Source: Nocardia sp. NBC_01329
GTDB taxonomy: Bacteria > Actinomycetota > Actinomycetes > Mycobacteriales > Mycobacteriaceae
DNA length: 64,000 nucleotides
NCBI RefSeq assembly: GCF_035956715.1
Contig: NZ_CP108381.1
Coordinates: forward strand, 5,240,001 to 5,304,000
Direction of reading: 5' to 3'
A model generated the notes under the pieces. That model did no database searches, had not been told where the DNA came from, and worked only from the letters and a program-made list of their open reading frames with translations. Positions 33,087 to 41,913 of this stretch are shown here, piece after piece. Numbering within the stretch: the stretch's first letter is position 1; each line of letters starts with the position of its first letter. The position numbers were made by a program, and so were the translations under genes.

Positions 33087-35267
33087 CTAACCGGCCACGT
33101 CGCGGGGTAGTCCCAGAATCCGCTCGGCTGCCACGGTCAACAAGATCTGCTCGGTTCCGCCCGCGATCGACAGGCAGCGGGTGAGCAGGAATTCCGAGGT
33201 GTCCTCGGTCGTTCGCGCACCGATCGAGCCGGCCACCTCGACGGCGAACTCGGCGACCGCCTGTCGGTGCCGCACACCCACCAGTTTGCGCACACTGCTC
33301 TGCGCCCCGGGGTCGGCGCCGGCCAAGATCCGGATCGCCGCGCGCTGTTCCAGCAGCAGCCCGGCGATGGCATCGGCGACGAAACCACCCAGCCGATCGT
33401 TCAGCAGCTCCGAACCGCGGCCGGTGGCGGGCAGTTCGGCGATCAGTTCCTCGAGCGCCGGACCGATCCCGTTACCGCTCATGGCTACCCGCTCGGCCGA
33501 CAAGGTGGACCGGGCGATCTTCCAACCGTTGCCCAGCGCGCCGACCACACAGTCGTCGGGTACGAACACCCCGTCCAGGAAGACCTCGCTGAACCGGGCC
33601 TCACCGGTGATCTGCACCAACGGCCGGATATCGATCCCGGGACTGCGCATATCGACCAGGAAATAGCTGATGCCCTTGTGCTTGGGCGCGCTCGCGTCGG
33701 TGCGGGCCAGGCAGATGGCCCAGTTCGCCTCCTTGGCCAGCGAGGTCCACACTTTCTGACCGTTGAGCACCCAACCGCCCTCGGTGCGTTCGGCGGTGGT
33801 GCGCAGGGCCGCCAGATCGGAACCGGCACCCGGTTCGGAGAACAGCTGGCACCACACCACCTCGCCCCGCAGGGTCGGCCAGGCGAATCGTTCGATCTGC
33901 TCGGGCGTGCCGTGTTCCAGCAGAGTCGGCACCGCCCAGCCGCCGATGGTGAGATCGGGAACGGCCGGCCCGGCCCGGCGCAGTTCCTCCGAGATGACCA
34001 GCCCGGTCATCGGATCGGCGCCGCGACCGTAGGGCGCGGGCCAGTGCGGCATGATCAGCCCCGCATCGGCGAGCGCACCGCGCTGCTCGTCGCCCGGCAG
34101 CGCCGCGATCCGCGCCACCTCGGCGGCGAGTTCGTCGGTGACCACCTCGGTATCGGTCTCACCACCGGCCAGCGCCGCGTCGGCGAACACCCGGTCGGCA
34201 CCGGTGGTACGGCGCTTACCCGCCCGGGTCAGCTCCGTGACGCGGGCCCGCCAGTACGAGCCGCCGCCGAGGAGCTGGCGTAGCGCCGTCGCCCGGCGCA
34301 GGTACAGATGCGCGTCGTGTTCCCAGGTGAAGCCGATTCCGCCGAGTACCTGGATGCAGTCCTTCGCGGTTTCCACCGCGGCGTCCAGGCTGATGGTCGC
34401 CGCGATCGCCGCCGCGATCGGCAGTTCCGAACCGCCGGAGTCCACGGCGGCCGCGGCGTCGGCGGCCACCGACCGGATGAGCTCGGTGCGGCACAGCATC
34501 CACGCGCAGATGTGTTTGACCGCCTGGAACGACCCGATCCGGCGCCCGAACTGTTCACGCACCTTCGCGTACTCGACCGCAGTGGACAGGCACCAGCCCG
34601 TCACACCGGCGAGCTCGGCCACGAAAAGCGCCACCAGCAGGTCTTCTACCGCGTATTCGGGGGCGAACACCGCATCCGGGTCGACCCGCACGTCGGTACA
34701 GCGCACCCGTGCCAGCGCAGTGGTCAGGTCGAGGGGGTCCAGGGCCTCGAGTCGCAGTCCGGGCGTATCCGGTCCGAGCAAGCACCAGCGTCGGCCGTCA
34801 GCAGTGTCCACCGGCAGCAGCACCGCTGTCCCGGCCGCGGCGCCGAGCACCGATTCCCAGCTCCCGCTGAGCGATCCGGCGCCGTCGAGTACCGGCACCG
34901 ACGGGCTGCCGCCGGACGCGGTCCCGGCCCCGGTGACAGTGTCCAGCGCGACCCCGCAGGGCTGTTCCTCCGGTAGTCGGCCGGCCGTCACCAGCCCGGC
35001 GACCGCGGTGGTCAGCACCGGGCCGCCGACCATGTCGTACGCAGCCTGTTCGATGAATACGGCCAGATCGGAGACCGATCCGCCCGCACCACCCGCCTCC
35101 TCGGCGACGGCCACATGGAAGATTCCGAGCTCGGTCAGCGTTGGCCAGTATTTACGCCAGAAGTCGGTCGCGTCGGCCCGCATTGTTGCAATCGGTTGCG
35201 CCGCTGCTGCCCACCCGCTCATCGACTGTTGAACGGCTTTATGCTCGTCAGTGGTGGCGATGGTCAC
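33087..35267 (-). CDS. fadE34: FadE34 (ChsE3), fused acyl-CoA dehydrogenase
   Basis: About 726-aa protein of two tandem ACAD-like halves, orthologous to FadE34, which dehydrogenates the five-carbon side-chain CoA ester. The N-half is divergent (GIFHVAVAEEAGGAGGSVSDLAVFIEQ). The C-half has canonical ACAD motifs (WCQLFSEPGAGSDLAALRTTAERTEGGWVLNGQKVW, RCLSIAGGTEQILL). I chose GTG 35267 (VTIATTDEHKAV) because the upstream frame to 35324 would place the KstR operator inside the gene. It is the first gene of the side-chain operon and divergent from kstR, as in M. tuberculosis. Confidence 0.9.
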   Translation of the reverse strand: MTIATTDEHKAVQQSMSGWAAAAQPIATMRADATDFWRKYWPTLTELGIFHVAVAEEAGGAGGSVSDLAVFIEQAAYDMVGGPVLTTAVAGLVTAGRLPEEQPCGVALDTVTGAGTASGGSPSVPVLDGAGSLSGSWESVLGAAAGTAVLLPVDTADGRRWCLLGPDTPGLRLEALDPLDLTTALARVRCTDVRVDPDAVFAPEYAVEDLLVALFVAELAGVTGWCLSTAVEYAKVREQFGRRIGSFQAVKHICAWMLCRTELIRSVAADAAAAVDSGGSELPIAAAIAATISLDAAVETAKDCIQVLGGIGFTWEHDAHLYLRRATALRQLLGGGSYWRARVTELTRAGKRRTTGADRVFADAALAGGETDTEVVTDELAAEVARIAALPGDEQRGALADAGLIMPHWPAPYGRGADPMTGLVISEELRRAGPAVPDLTIGGWAVPTLLEHGTPEQIERFAWPTLRGEVVWCQLFSEPGAGSDLAALRTTAERTEGGWVLNGQKVWTSLAKEANWAICLARTDASAPKHKGISYFLVDMRSPGIDIRPLVQITGEARFSEVFLDGVFVPDDCVVGALGNGWKIARSTLSAERVAMSGNGIGPALEELIAELPATGRGSELLNDRLGGFVADAIAGLLLEQRAAIRILAGADPGAQSSVRKLVGVRHRQAVAEFAVEVAGSIGARTTEDTSEFLLTRCLSIAGGTEQILLTVAAERILGLPRDVAG

Positions 35268-35302
35268 AGTCCATACCGCCTTTCCGGCGTGACTCCCACA
35301 CC

Positions 35303-35316
35303 TAGAACATGTTCTA
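35303..35316. promoter_or_regulatory. KstR operator between fadE34 and kstR
   Basis: TAGAACATGTTCTA is a perfect palindrome and a full match to the KstR consensus TNNAACNNGTTNNA. It lies between the divergent fadE34 and kstR genes, so KstR would repress both the side-chain operon and itself. Confidence 0.92.
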
Positions 35317-35401
35317 ATATCCACGGTAGGCGTAAGTCAAGACACGCGCCCACCGCACTGCTCCACGCGCTACGAAGACGTTCGGAAAGGAACTCCCCTC
35401 C

Positions 35402-36046
35402 ATGGCCAGCCCCTCCCGTTCCCAGCCCGGCGATTCGGGCGCGGCCGCGGCCGCGCCCGTCACCACGCTGCGGGAGGACGAACTGAGTTCGGCCGCGCAA
35501 CGCGAACGCCGTAAGCGGATCCTGGACGCGACCCTCGCGCTCGCCTCCAAGGGTGGTTACGACGCGGTGCAGATGCGCGCGGTGGCCGAGCGCGCCGATG
35601 TCGCGGTGGGCACCCTGTACCGGTACTTCCCGTCCAAGGTGCACCTGCTGGTCTCAGCGCTGGCCAGGGAGTTCGAGCAATTCGAGGGCAAACGCAAACC
35701 GCTGGCCGGCCAGTCGCCGGAGGAGCGGATGCACGCACTGCTCTCCCAGATCACCCGGATGATGCAGCGCGACCCACTGCTCACCGAGGCCATGACCCGT
35801 GCGTTCATGTTCGCCGACGCATCGGCTGCCGCCGAGGTCGACCGGGTCGGCAAAGTGATGGATCGAGTGTTCGCCCGGGCCATGAACGACGGCGAACCCA
35901 CCGACCGTCAGCTCGCCATCGCTCGCGTGATCAGCGATGTGTGGCTGTCGAATCTGGTCGCCTGGCTCACCCGCCGCGCGTCCGCGACCGATGTCTCCGA
36001 GCGGCTCGAACTGACCGTCGACCTGCTGCTCGGCAACCGCTCCTGA
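35402..36046 (+). CDS. kstR: KstR, TetR-family repressor of steroid catabolism
   Basis: 214-aa TetR repressor, the global regulator of the upper steroid regulon; it is released by steroid-CoA intermediates. The HTH region is nearly identical to mycobacterial KstR (QRERRKRILDATLALASKGGYDAVQMRAVAERADVAVGTLYRYFPSKVHLLVSAL). The ligand domain ends DVWLSNLVAWLTRRASATDVSERLELTVDLLLG. Its position divergent from fadE34 is conserved. GAAAGGA precedes the ATG by about 8 bases. Confidence 0.95.
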   Translation: MASPSRSQPGDSGAAAAAPVTTLREDELSSAAQRERRKRILDATLALASKGGYDAVQMRAVAERADVAVGTLYRYFPSKVHLLVSALAREFEQFEGKRKPLAGQSPEERMHALLSQITRMMQRDPLLTEAMTRAFMFADASAAAEVDRVGKVMDRVFARAMNDGEPTDRQLAIARVISDVWLSNLVAWLTRRASATDVSERLELTVDLLLGNRS

Positions 36047-36196
36047 GGTCTGCGCTCCGGCTTTCGGCACCCATCCGCGGCGCCTCACACCTGGGGCGCC
36101 CGCCCGCACTTCCCGCCGAATCGGATCGGGGAACGCGACACAGTATTGTCATGCGCGCCCCCTCTTAACGAAAACTCCGATCAATAGGTTGGATGT

Positions 36197-38749
36197 GTGA
36201 GCGCACAGGATCTGCCACTGGAACTCCGCCGAGCGCTGTCGACGGTCGCACGCGTACCTCGACTGCTCGTCGCATCGGACTACGACGGGACACTCGCTCC
36301 CATCGTCTCCGATCCGGCCAAGGCGTACCCGCACGGAGAATCCGTCCGGGCATTACGCGCGCTGGCCGGTCTTTCCGGCACGACGGCCGCCGTCATATCC
36401 GGCAGAGCGCTGCGCGACCTCGCCGCGCTCTCGCGACTGCCGGTCGAAGTGCAATTGATCGGAAGCCACGGCTCGGAATTCGATGTGGGCTTCGTGCATG
36501 CCATCGACAACGATGCCAAGCAGCTGCTGACCGAAGTGATAACCGCCCTGAACAAGATCGCCGCGGACCATCCCGGCGTCTCGGTGGAGACCAAACCCGC
36601 CAGCGTCGCGCTGCATGTGCGCAATGCCGCGCCCGAGGTCGGCCGCCGCGCCCTCGACCAGGCCTGCAAGGGTCCGGCCTGCTGGGTCGGCGTCCAGGTC
36701 ACCGAAGGTAAAGCCGTGATCGAGCTGGCCGTGGTGCCGACCGACAAGGGTTCGGCCCTGAGTACGGTCCGTCACCAGGAGAGCGCCTCGGCGGCGGTCT
36801 TCTTCGGCGACGACGTCACCGATGAGAAAGCCTTCCGCGCGCTGGCCGGGCCCGATATCGGTATCAAGGTCGGTGAGGGCGAATCGCTGGCCAAATACCG
36901 CGTCGACAGCACCGAAGCGGTCTCGCACGCGCTGGCCTTCCTGCTCGAGGAACGCCGCACCTGGCTGGCCGGCGCCAGCGCCCCCCGGATCGAACGACTG
37001 ACCATGCTGGCCAGCCCGCGTTCGGTCGCGCTGGTGACGCCCGACGCCACCGTGACCTGGTTCTGCCATCCCGAGCCGGATTCGGCCGCCGTTTTCGCCC
37101 ACTTGCTGGGCGGGATCGACGCCGGACACTTCTCGGTGGCGCCCCAGCGCCCGGGCCTGCCCCTTTCCCAGCGGTACGTCGACGGCACCATGACCGTCGA
37201 GACCCGCTGGGCGAAATTGCAGGTCACCGACTATCTTCCGCACGATGTCGACCCCGACCGCACCGATCTCACCCGGGTGATCACCGGTTCGGCTCCCGCC
37301 GAGGTCACTTTCGCCCCGCGCCCGGAATTCGGACAGGTACCGGTATCGATCCAGGTGGAGACCGACGGCCTGCGCGTCTGGGGCACCAACGACCCGGTCG
37401 TCCTGCGCTCCCCCGGCGTCCAATGGCAGATACACAGCGACGGCGCCCACGATTCGGCCACCGCCGTAGTCGACCCGTCCGATGGGCCCGTCGTACTGGA
37501 ACTGCGTTGCGGTACAAACGATCTGACCCCCGCCGCCACCGGCGAGGCCGAGCGGCGGCGGATCGCGGAACTGTACTGGTCGGAGTGGGCGATCGGCCTG
37601 GACCTGCCGGCGCTCAAACCCGATCTGATGAAACGGTCCGCGCTCACCCTGCGCGGTCTGGTGCATGCGCCGTCCGGATCGATCCTGGCCGCCGCCACCA
37701 CCTCCCTGCCCGAAGATATCGGCGGCGTCCGCAACTGGGACTACCGCTACTGCTGGCTGCGCGACGCCGCGCTCACCGCCAGCGCGCTGGTCTCACTGGG
37801 ATCACTCGGCGAAGCCGAACAGTATCTGGAATGGGTGCACCGGGTCCTGGAAACGCTGCCGGGCCCCGAACGCCTGCACCCGCTCTACACCATCTACGGC
37901 GAAACCCTGCCGCCGGAAGCCGTGATCGACGAGCTCCCCGGCTATGCCGGATCCCGCCCGGTGCGCGTCGGCAACGCGGCGAACATGCAGGTCCAGCTGG
38001 ACGTATTCGGTCCGATCGTCGACCTCATCACCAGCCTGGCGCACGCCCGCGAGAACCAGGGCACCACCGACCCGCGCAAGGTGCTGCCCGACGCCGACTG
38101 GGAACTCGTGCACGCCATGGTCTCCGCGGTCCAGCGCCGTTGGACCGAACCCGACCACGGCATCTGGGAGATCCGCGGCAACCCCCGCCACCACGTCTAC
38201 TCCAAGGTGATGGGCTGGCTCACCATCGACCGCGCGCTCACCCTTGCGGAGAAATTCGACCGCCCGGTCGACGCCGACTGGGGTCCGCTGCGCGAAACCA
38301 TTGCCGCCGAGGTCAAGGCCAAAGGCTGGAACGACGAAGTCCAGTCCTTCACCGCCGCCTACGACGGCACCGATCTGGACGCGGCGACCCTGCACATCGG
38401 GCTCAGCGGCCTCATCGACCCCACCGACCCGCGCTTCGCCGCCACGGTGGTGGCCACCGAAGCCGAACTCCGCAGTGGGTCAACGGTCTACCGCTATCAC
38501 CACGACGACGGCCTGCCCGGGGGCGAAGGCGGATTCCACTTGTGCGCGGCCTGGTTGGTGGAGGCCTACCTGCTCATCGGTAAACGATCGGACGCGGAAG
38601 CGCTGTTCGCGCAGCTGGTCGACGTGGCTGGGCCCACCGGACTGCTGAGCGAGGAATACGACCCGGTCGCGGAGCGATCCCTGGGCAATCATCCCCAGGC
38701 CTACAGCCACCTGGGTCTGCTGCGCTGCGCACAGTTGCTCGGCAGATAG
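36197..38749 (+). CDS. otsB: Trehalose-6-phosphate phosphatase fused to a GH15 trehalase-like domain
   Basis: 850-aa fusion. Residues about 20-250 are a HAD trehalose-6-phosphate phosphatase: Asp nucleophile motif ASDYDGTLAPI, then SGRALRDLAALSRLPVEVQLIGSHGSE and FFGDDVTDEKAF. Residues about 265-850 are a GH15 protein of the mycobacterial trehalase type (GGVRNWDYRYCWLRDAALTASAL, HVYSKVMGWLTIDRAL, GLLSEEYDP). It could take trehalose-6-P through to glucose on one chain. The start is GTG 36197; no clear SD. Its own terminator follows at 38768. Confidence 0.88.
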   Translation: MSAQDLPLELRRALSTVARVPRLLVASDYDGTLAPIVSDPAKAYPHGESVRALRALAGLSGTTAAVISGRALRDLAALSRLPVEVQLIGSHGSEFDVGFVHAIDNDAKQLLTEVITALNKIAADHPGVSVETKPASVALHVRNAAPEVGRRALDQACKGPACWVGVQVTEGKAVIELAVVPTDKGSALSTVRHQESASAAVFFGDDVTDEKAFRALAGPDIGIKVGEGESLAKYRVDSTEAVSHALAFLLEERRTWLAGASAPRIERLTMLASPRSVALVTPDATVTWFCHPEPDSAAVFAHLLGGIDAGHFSVAPQRPGLPLSQRYVDGTMTVETRWAKLQVTDYLPHDVDPDRTDLTRVITGSAPAEVTFAPRPEFGQVPVSIQVETDGLRVWGTNDPVVLRSPGVQWQIHSDGAHDSATAVVDPSDGPVVLELRCGTNDLTPAATGEAERRRIAELYWSEWAIGLDLPALKPDLMKRSALTLRGLVHAPSGSILAAATTSLPEDIGGVRNWDYRYCWLRDAALTASALVSLGSLGEAEQYLEWVHRVLETLPGPERLHPLYTIYGETLPPEAVIDELPGYAGSRPVRVGNAANMQVQLDVFGPIVDLITSLAHARENQGTTDPRKVLPDADWELVHAMVSAVQRRWTEPDHGIWEIRGNPRHHVYSKVMGWLTIDRALTLAEKFDRPVDADWGPLRETIAAEVKAKGWNDEVQSFTAAYDGTDLDAATLHIGLSGLIDPTDPRFAATVVATEAELRSGSTVYRYHHDDGLPGGEGGFHLCAAWLVEAYLLIGKRSDAEALFAQLVDVAGPTGLLSEEYDPVAERSLGNHPQAYSHLGLLRCAQLLGR

Positions 38750-38767
38750 ACCGTTCGCTCGACAAGC

Positions 38768-38810
38768 GAGTACGGCGGGCCCCCAGGAGATGGGGTGGCC
38801 CGCCGTACTC
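38768..38810 (+). terminator. Terminator after otsB-GH15
   Basis: A perfect 14-bp stem (GAGTACGGCGGGCC with its complement) has a 15-base loop that can itself pair CCC with GGGG. It starts 18 bases after the stop codon. Confidence 0.75.
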
Positions 38811-38980
38811 GTAGAGGCACTCGGCGGTGATCACAGGTAGCGGGGCCGGGGCTGTGTGCGGCCGCTCGCGAACGGGGAGATCCGGGGGCGGGGTGGGTGG
38901 GTGGGCCTTGGGGTGGTGTGGTGGACGGTCTCGAAACTGGGCGGTCGGTTCAGGGGGTTTCGTCGGGGCTGCTAAAGTAA

Positions 38981-38999
38981 AACGGAAACGATTTCCATT
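38981..38999 (+). promoter_or_regulatory. Zur-like box of the zinc importer
   Basis: AACGGAAACGATTTCCATT is a near-palindrome with the perfect core GGAAACGATTTCC. It resembles actinobacterial Zur boxes and lies 20 bases before the first gene of a metal ABC importer. Zinc-loaded Zur would repress it. Confidence 0.65.
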
Positions 39000-39019
39000 A
39001 ACTCTGGTAGGTATTTCCC

Positions 39020-39910
39020 TTGTCACTTCACTATGCCCGTAGCGCCCTGATCGTTGCCGTGGGGGTAGCGGCAGCGGCGGCGCTCACCGCCTGTGGCGGA
39101 TCCGGCTCCGATTCCGGTAAACCCTCGGTGATCGCCTCGACCAATGTCTGGGCCGATATCGCGAGCACCGTCGCGGGGCCCGATGCCGACGTATCCGCGA
39201 TCATCTCCGATCCGGCGGCCGACCCGCATTCGCACGAAACCTCGGCTACGGAATCGGCGCAGCTCAGCGATGCTGATCTGGTGGTCTACAACGGTGGCCA
39301 CTATGACGAATTCGTCGCGAAGGCGATCGAGGGTCGCGACAAGCACACAGTCGAAGCCGTCGCGGTCCGGGACGAGGCGATCCGGGACGATTCGAACGAG
39401 CACGTCTGGTACGACATGGAAACCGTCGCGCTGGTCGCCGGGCAGATCGGTGACCGGCTCGCCGAGATCGATCCGGCACACGCCCAGGGTTACACCGACC
39501 GGGCCGCGCAGCTGGCCGACCGGATCGGACAGGTCGGCGCGACCACCGACCGGATCGCGGCGGACCACGCCGGCACGCCGGTCCTGCAGACCGAGCCGCT
39601 CGCGTACTACCTGCTACAGGACGCCGGTACCGTCGACCGGACGCCCCGCGACTATCAGGAGGCGGTCGAGCAGGAGACCGATCCCTCACCCGCGGCCGTC
39701 GCCGCCACCCGCGACATGATCACCGGTAAACAGATCGCGGTTCTGGTCTACAACGTGCAGACCGAGGACAAGGTCGGCCGAGATCTGCGGGACGCAGCCG
39801 AAGCCGCCGGTATTCCGGTGGTCGAGGTCACCGAAACTCTGCCGCTCGGAACGGATTTCGTAACCTGGCAGACGCGGAACGCCCGAGCACTGGCCGACGC
39901 CATCGGCTGA
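39020..39910 (+). CDS. Metal-binding lipoprotein of a zinc/manganese ABC importer
   Basis: 296-aa cluster-A substrate-binding protein (ZnuA type). The lipoprotein signal ends at the lipobox LTAC (Cys25). Metal ligands are candidates in DPAADPHSHETS, NGGHYDEF and NEHVWYDMETV, with a late Asp. It has no long His-rich loop. The start is TTG 39020 with GGTAGGT 7 bases upstream. First gene of a three-gene operon behind a Zur-like box, so zinc is the likely cargo. Confidence 0.88.
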   Translation: MSLHYARSALIVAVGVAAAAALTACGGSGSDSGKPSVIASTNVWADIASTVAGPDADVSAIISDPAADPHSHETSATESAQLSDADLVVYNGGHYDEFVAKAIEGRDKHTVEAVAVRDEAIRDDSNEHVWYDMETVALVAGQIGDRLAEIDPAHAQGYTDRAAQLADRIGQVGATTDRIAADHAGTPVLQTEPLAYYLLQDAGTVDRTPRDYQEAVEQETDPSPAAVAATRDMITGKQIAVLVYNVQTEDKVGRDLRDAAEAAGIPVVEVTETLPLGTDFVTWQTRNARALADAIG

Positions 39911-39942
39911 CGGCACCCGAAGCGACGAACGGATGGATCGAA

Positions 39943-40962
39943 ATGAGCGATACCGCTCCGGCGGCTCACCGCGCCGCTCCGGCCGCTGACGGCACCCTCG
40001 TGGCCCAGTCCGTCGACGACTCTGCCGTCCCGGCACAAGACGATTCTGCCGTCCCGGCACCAGACGACTCTGCCGTCCCGGCACCGGAACCGGCCGTCCG
40101 GCTCGAATCGGCAACCCTGGCCTTCGGCGACCGGGTCCTGTGGCGGGAGCTGGACCTCAGTGTCGGGCGCGGCGAATTCATCGCCGTGCTCGGCCCCAAC
40201 GGCTCCGGAAAGACCTCGCTGCTCCGAGTCCTGCTCGGTCAGCTCGCCTTGAGTTCGGGCACGGCCCGGATCGCCGGCGCCGCGCCGCGAGCCGGCCATC
40301 CCGACATCGGTTACATCCCGCAGCAGCGCACCATCGACGCGGGCGTGCAACTGCGCGGTAGCGATCTGGTCGGCCTCGGGGTGGATGGACATCGCTGGGG
40401 TCTGGGTCTGCGCGGGCGGGCCGAGCGGCGGCGCAAGGTCACCGCGGCGATCGCCGATGTCGGCGCCGAGCGGTTCGCGAAGGCTCCGCTGGAGAGCTTG
40501 TCGGGTGGTGAACAGCAGCGATTACGGGTGGCGCAGGCACTGGTCGGAGATCCCGCGGTACTGCTCTGCGACGAACCGCTACTCAGCCTCGACCTGGCCA
40601 GTCAGCAGCTGGTCTCCGGGCTCATCGACGCCCGCCGGCGCCGGCACGGCACCTCGGTACTTTTCGTCACTCACGAGATCAATCCGATCCTGCCGCTGGT
40701 GGACCGGGTCCTCTACCTGGTCGGTGGGAAGTTCCGGATCGGCACGCCGGACGAGGTCATGACCTCGGCGGTGCTGTCGGAGCTGTACCAGACCGAGGTC
40801 GATGTGCTGCGGGTGCGGGGGCGGCTGGTCGTGGTCGGTACCGGGGACACGATGGACGCGCTCGGCACCGCCGGGGCCCACTGCCACGGCGAACCGGGCA
40901 CCCCGCACGGCGGTGACGCCTTGGCCGAACTCACCCAGCGATCGGGACAGGCGAACGGATAG
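39943..40962 (+). CDS. ATP-binding subunit of the zinc ABC importer
   Basis: 339-aa ABC ATPase. Walker A is GPNGSGKTSLLRV, the Q-loop IPQQRT, the signature LSGGEQQRLRVAQAL, and Walker B VLLCDEPLLSLD. Before residue 55 there is a disordered leader with three near-identical DDSAVPA(Q/P) units, encoded by a 24-bp tandem repeat at 40015-40086. The tail has AHCHGEPGTPHGG, a possible metal-binding patch. It is 32 bases after the lipoprotein and directly abuts the permease. Confidence 0.92.
   Translation: MSDTAPAAHRAAPAADGTLVAQSVDDSAVPAQDDSAVPAPDDSAVPAPEPAVRLESATLAFGDRVLWRELDLSVGRGEFIAVLGPNGSGKTSLLRVLLGQLALSSGTARIAGAAPRAGHPDIGYIPQQRTIDAGVQLRGSDLVGLGVDGHRWGLGLRGRAERRRKVTAAIADVGAERFAKAPLESLSGGEQQRLRVAQALVGDPAVLLCDEPLLSLDLASQQLVSGLIDARRRRHGTSVLFVTHEINPILPLVDRVLYLVGGKFRIGTPDEVMTSAVLSELYQTEVDVLRVRGRLVVVGTGDTMDALGTAGAHCHGEPGTPHGGDALAELTQRSGQANG
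40015..40086 (+). repeat. Three tandem 24-bp units inside the ATPase gene
   Basis: Units at 40015-40038, 40039-40062 and 40063-40086 are almost identical and encode DDSAVPAQ or DDSAVPAP. They keep the frame, so the copy number could vary between strains without breaking the gene. Confidence 0.85.
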
Positions 40963-41829
40963 ATGGACAAGCTCTCCGATGTACTGGGCGAGATCTTCGA
41001 TGTGCAGACCACGGTGCACCTGCTCGGATACGACTTCGTGCAGCAGGCCGTGGTCGCGGCGGCACTGCTCGGACTGCTCGCCGGGGTCATCGGCCCGCTG
41101 ATCATCAGTCGGCAGATGTCGTTCGCGGTCCACGGCACCAGCGAGCTCTCGCTCACGGGTGCGGCGGCCGCACTACTGGTCGGCGCGGGGGTCGGGCTCG
41201 GCGCGATCGTCGGTTCGGTGGTGGCCGCTGTGCTGTTCGGCGTACTCGGTACCCGGGCGCGGGAACGCGATTCGGTGATCGCGGTGGTGCTGTCGTTCGG
41301 TCTCGGCCTTTCGGTGCTGTTCCTGTGGCTCGGCCCCGAACGCGCGGGTTCGAAATTCTCGCTGCTCACCGGCCAGGTGGTGAGCGTCGGCTTCGGTGGG
41401 CTCACCCTGCTGGCCACCTGCACGGCCGCAGTCCTGGCCGTACTGGCCGTGGTCTATCGCCCGCTGTTGTTCGCCAGCACCGATCCCGAGGTCGCGGTGG
41501 CCCGGGGCGTGCCGGTGCGGGCGTTGTCCATCCTCTTCGCGGTGATGCTCGGCATCACCGCGGCTTTCGGCGTCCAGATCGTCGGCGCCCTACTGGTACT
41601 CGCCTTGCTGATCACCCCGGCGGCCGCCGCGGCCCAGCTGACCGCCGATCCGGTGCGGGCCACCGTGCTGGCAGTGATCTTCGCGGAGACGTCCGCGGTC
41701 GGCGGCATCCTGCTGTCGCTGGCGCCGGGGGCGCCGGTCTCCACCTTCGTCACCACGATCTCGTTCGTGATCTACCTGGTCTGCCGCGTGATCGGCGCCC
41801 GGCAGCGACAGGTCGCCCGGGTTCGCTGA
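40963..41829 (+). CDS. Permease of the zinc ABC importer
   Basis: 288-aa ABC-3 family permease with about eight membrane segments, for example QAVVAAALLGLLAGVIGPLIISRQMSF, AAALLVGAGVGLGAIVGSVVAAVLFG and TAAFGVQIVGALLVLALLITPAAAAAQL. Its ATG follows the ATPase stop with no gap. It works with the two genes upstream. Confidence 0.92.
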   Translation: MDKLSDVLGEIFDVQTTVHLLGYDFVQQAVVAAALLGLLAGVIGPLIISRQMSFAVHGTSELSLTGAAAALLVGAGVGLGAIVGSVVAAVLFGVLGTRARERDSVIAVVLSFGLGLSVLFLWLGPERAGSKFSLLTGQVVSVGFGGLTLLATCTAAVLAVLAVVYRPLLFASTDPEVAVARGVPVRALSILFAVMLGITAAFGVQIVGALLVLALLITPAAAAAQLTADPVRATVLAVIFAETSAVGGILLSLAPGAPVSTFVTTISFVIYLVCRVIGARQRQVARVR

Positions 41830-41913
41830 TCACCTGCGGGCAGGTGCCTTCAGTCTAGGTAGCGGGGTTTCGTATGCTCGTCCCCAACGCCCCCGGAACG
41901 AAGGTGACCACCC

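Noticed and set aside
36353..37666. 437-aa minus-strand frame across the OtsB-GH15 gene
   Set aside because: Antisense shadow of a strongly conserved gene.
40015..40086. Possible CRISPR-like tandem array
   Set aside because: Units are contiguous without unique spacers and encode protein in frame.
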